The notes under the pieces were generated by a model, which saw only the letters and a program-made list of their open reading frames with translations, did no database searches and had not been told where the DNA came from. Both the position numbers and the translations under genes were made by a program. Of a stretch of 64,000 nt of DNA, positions 62,940 to 64,000 are shown in pieces (position 1 is the stretch's first letter; each line of letters opens with the position of its first letter). This stretch comes from JANQOH01 sp965201155. GTDB taxonomy: Bacteria > Pseudomonadota > Alphaproteobacteria > UBA7887. The stretch covers positions 1,798,001 through 1,862,000 of the forward strand of contig OZ241752.1 of the NCBI GenBank assembly GCA_965201155.1. Reading direction: 5' to 3'.

Positions 62940-64000
62940 TCAGCGGTCGAGCCAGAAGGTATCCATGCGCACGACGTCGTAAATTCCGAAATAGTCGTAG
63001 GGGTTGTGGCCTTTTACGTAGCCGTACCAGCCGTCGATGATCTTTTCCCAGGCGACGGGGAGCAGCGGCGGGTTAGCTTCCATGATCTCCTCGGCCTGGC
63101 GAATCAGTTGCAGTCGTCGGCCCGGGTCGACTTCCCTGTCGATTCCCGCGAGCAGATCGGTGAATGCGTCGTCTTCCCACTGCGAATAGTTTTGCGGGCC
63201 GTTCCTGGCGTACCAAGTGTTGAAATAGTCGGACGGGTCGATCAGCGTGGAGACGATGGCGCCGATCGACAGGTCGAAATTGCCGGTATTGGTATCGTCG
63301 AACCAGACGGATTCGACGACGGTTCGCAAGTTGCACTGGACGTTGAGGCCCCACAACAGCATGGCCTGGATGGCTTGCGACCAGAGTTTGAAGCTTGCCA
63401 CTTCGCGCACAAGGAAGTCGAGGCCATAGATTCCGTTGGAATAGCCGGCAGCGTCGAGCAGCGCCTTGGCTTCGTTGAGCGCGGCGGTCGTGTCCATCTG
63501 ATAGCCGGGGCGGACTTCCAGTTCCTCCTTCGGCGGGGCGACATCGGAGAAGGGGTAGGTGAAGCTACCGACCATCATGGGGGCGACATCGCGCACCACG
63601 CGCACGAGCACGGGTCGGTTGAGGGCGAGATGGAGCGCGCGCCGCACGCGGGGGTCGGCAAGCGGGCCGCGCCGGGCGTTGACCCAGACGGCCTGAATGA
63701 CGCTCTGATAATAGTCGGTTGCCGCCATGTCGTTGCGCGCCTGGATGACGCTGCGCGTCACGGGGTCTATGAGGCGGGCGTAGTCGGTGCGGTTTGACAG
63801 AAGCGCGGAGCCGAGTTCGGGGGAGAAGGGGAGCGCGTGGTAGAACTCAATGCCGTCGAGATAGGGCAGACCTTCCATCCAGTAGTCGGGGTTTTTCTCC
63901 ATGACCCAGACTTCCTGCTCCACGCGCCGGGCGCTGCGGAAGGGGCCGGTGCCGGGCACTTCGAGAGTCTTGCGCAGGTTGTAGCCGTTGTCTTCGAGGG
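62940..64000 (-). CDS. Family 5 extracellular solute-binding protein, C-terminal part (partial)
   Basis: The last 353 codons of a peptide-type ABC binding protein; the N-terminus lies beyond the right edge. Family features: GTGPFRSARRVEQEVWVMEKNPDYW, RRALHLALNRPVLVRVV and the C-terminal PVAWEKIIDGWYGYVKGHNPYDYFG. Not closely similar to the YejA-like protein at 37-39 kb, so it probably belongs to another peptide transporter whose other genes lie off the edge. Confidence 0.88.
   Translation of the reverse strand, partial: LEDNGYNLRKTLEVPGTGPFRSARRVEQEVWVMEKNPDYWMEGLPYLDGIEFYHALPFSPELGSALLSNRTDYARLIDPVTRSVIQARNDMAATDYYQSVIQAVWVNARRGPLADPRVRRALHLALNRPVLVRVVRDVAPMMVGSFTYPFSDVAPPKEELEVRPGYQMDTTAALNEAKALLDAAGYSNGIYGLDFLVREVASFKLWSQAIQAMLLWGLNVQCNLRTVVESVWFDDTNTGNFDLSIGAIVSTLIDPSDYFNTWYARNGPQNYSQWEDDAFTDLLAGIDREVDPGRRLQLIRQAEEIMEANPPLLPVAWEKIIDGWYGYVKGHNPYDYFGIYDVVRMDTFWLDR

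Noticed and set aside
1..64000. CRISPR arrays, rRNA and tRNA genes
   Set aside because: No regularly spaced repeats, conserved rRNA segments or tRNA cloverleaf sequences were noticed; a dedicated scan (tRNAscan-SE, Infernal) was not possible.

Overview
The window is GC-rich chromosomal DNA from an alphaproteobacterium. Support comes from the gene order fur / olsB / plsC / miaB / phoH / ybeY / corC, from mnmG-rsmG-parA-parB, and from the products themselves: a short Mur-type Fur, an LdtR-like MarR protein, a CycM-type membrane cytochrome, a DUF1674 protein and a NuoE-NuoF-fused formate dehydrogenase subunit. Genus and order cannot be fixed from the sequence. No rRNA, tRNA or CRISPR array was seen.

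Region 1 (1-5.6 kb, minus strand) is a tightly overlapping housekeeping operon: Fur, an ornithine-lipid pair (OlsB and an OlsA-like PlsC), MiaB, PhoH, YbeY and the start of CorC. Region 2 (6.2-10.0 kb) is a nested mobile element. An IS1595-type transposon with 31-bp inverted repeats carries, as a start/stop-overlapping operon, a transposase (frameshifted by a 23-bp tandem duplication), an intact beta-class DNA methyltransferase and a winged-helix/HNH nuclease. The nuclease gene is split by a complete IS5-family insertion with 15-bp perfect inverted repeats and CTAG target duplications. Region 3 (10.1-19.1 kb) holds ribA, a reductive-dehalogenase-like gene broken by a 26-G homopolymer and an in-frame TGA, a cold-shock gene, and NAD-dependent formate dehydrogenase genes.

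Region 4 (19.3-23.2 kb) looks like a small accessory island. It has a membrane/coiled-coil protein, an overlapping three-gene operon (TIGR04255-like protein, HTH protein, and an unrecognised protein with a QTCDI motif whose start lies across an A7 frameshift), a remnant of a tyrosine-integrase C-terminus, and a Phd/VapC-type toxin-antitoxin pair. The three-gene operon and the transposon-borne methyltransferase/nuclease are the best candidates for poorly described biology.

Region 5 (23.3-34 kb) is largely redox and periplasmic: flavocytochrome c sulfide dehydrogenase (fccAB), rho, htpG, two Sel1-repeat proteins, a c-type cytochrome, small secreted proteins and a PQQ alcohol dehydrogenase with the Asp-x-Asp signature of lanthanide-dependent enzymes. 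Region 6 (34-46.8 kb) has pheA-kdsB, cycM, yejA-yejB, priA and the mnmG-rsmG-parA-parB cluster. Region 7 (46.8-64 kb) starts with a valine-degradation operon (acyl-CoA dehydrogenase, 3-hydroxyisobutyryl-CoA hydrolase, 3-hydroxyisobutyrate dehydrogenase). It continues with an LdtR-like regulator, a methyltransferase/PhyH pair, an SDR, a thioredoxin-like protein, a cyclase, a quinone oxidoreductase, a YyaL-type protein, a 2Fe-2S ferredoxin, mnmE, pyk and glycerate kinase, and ends in a second, partial peptide-binding protein.
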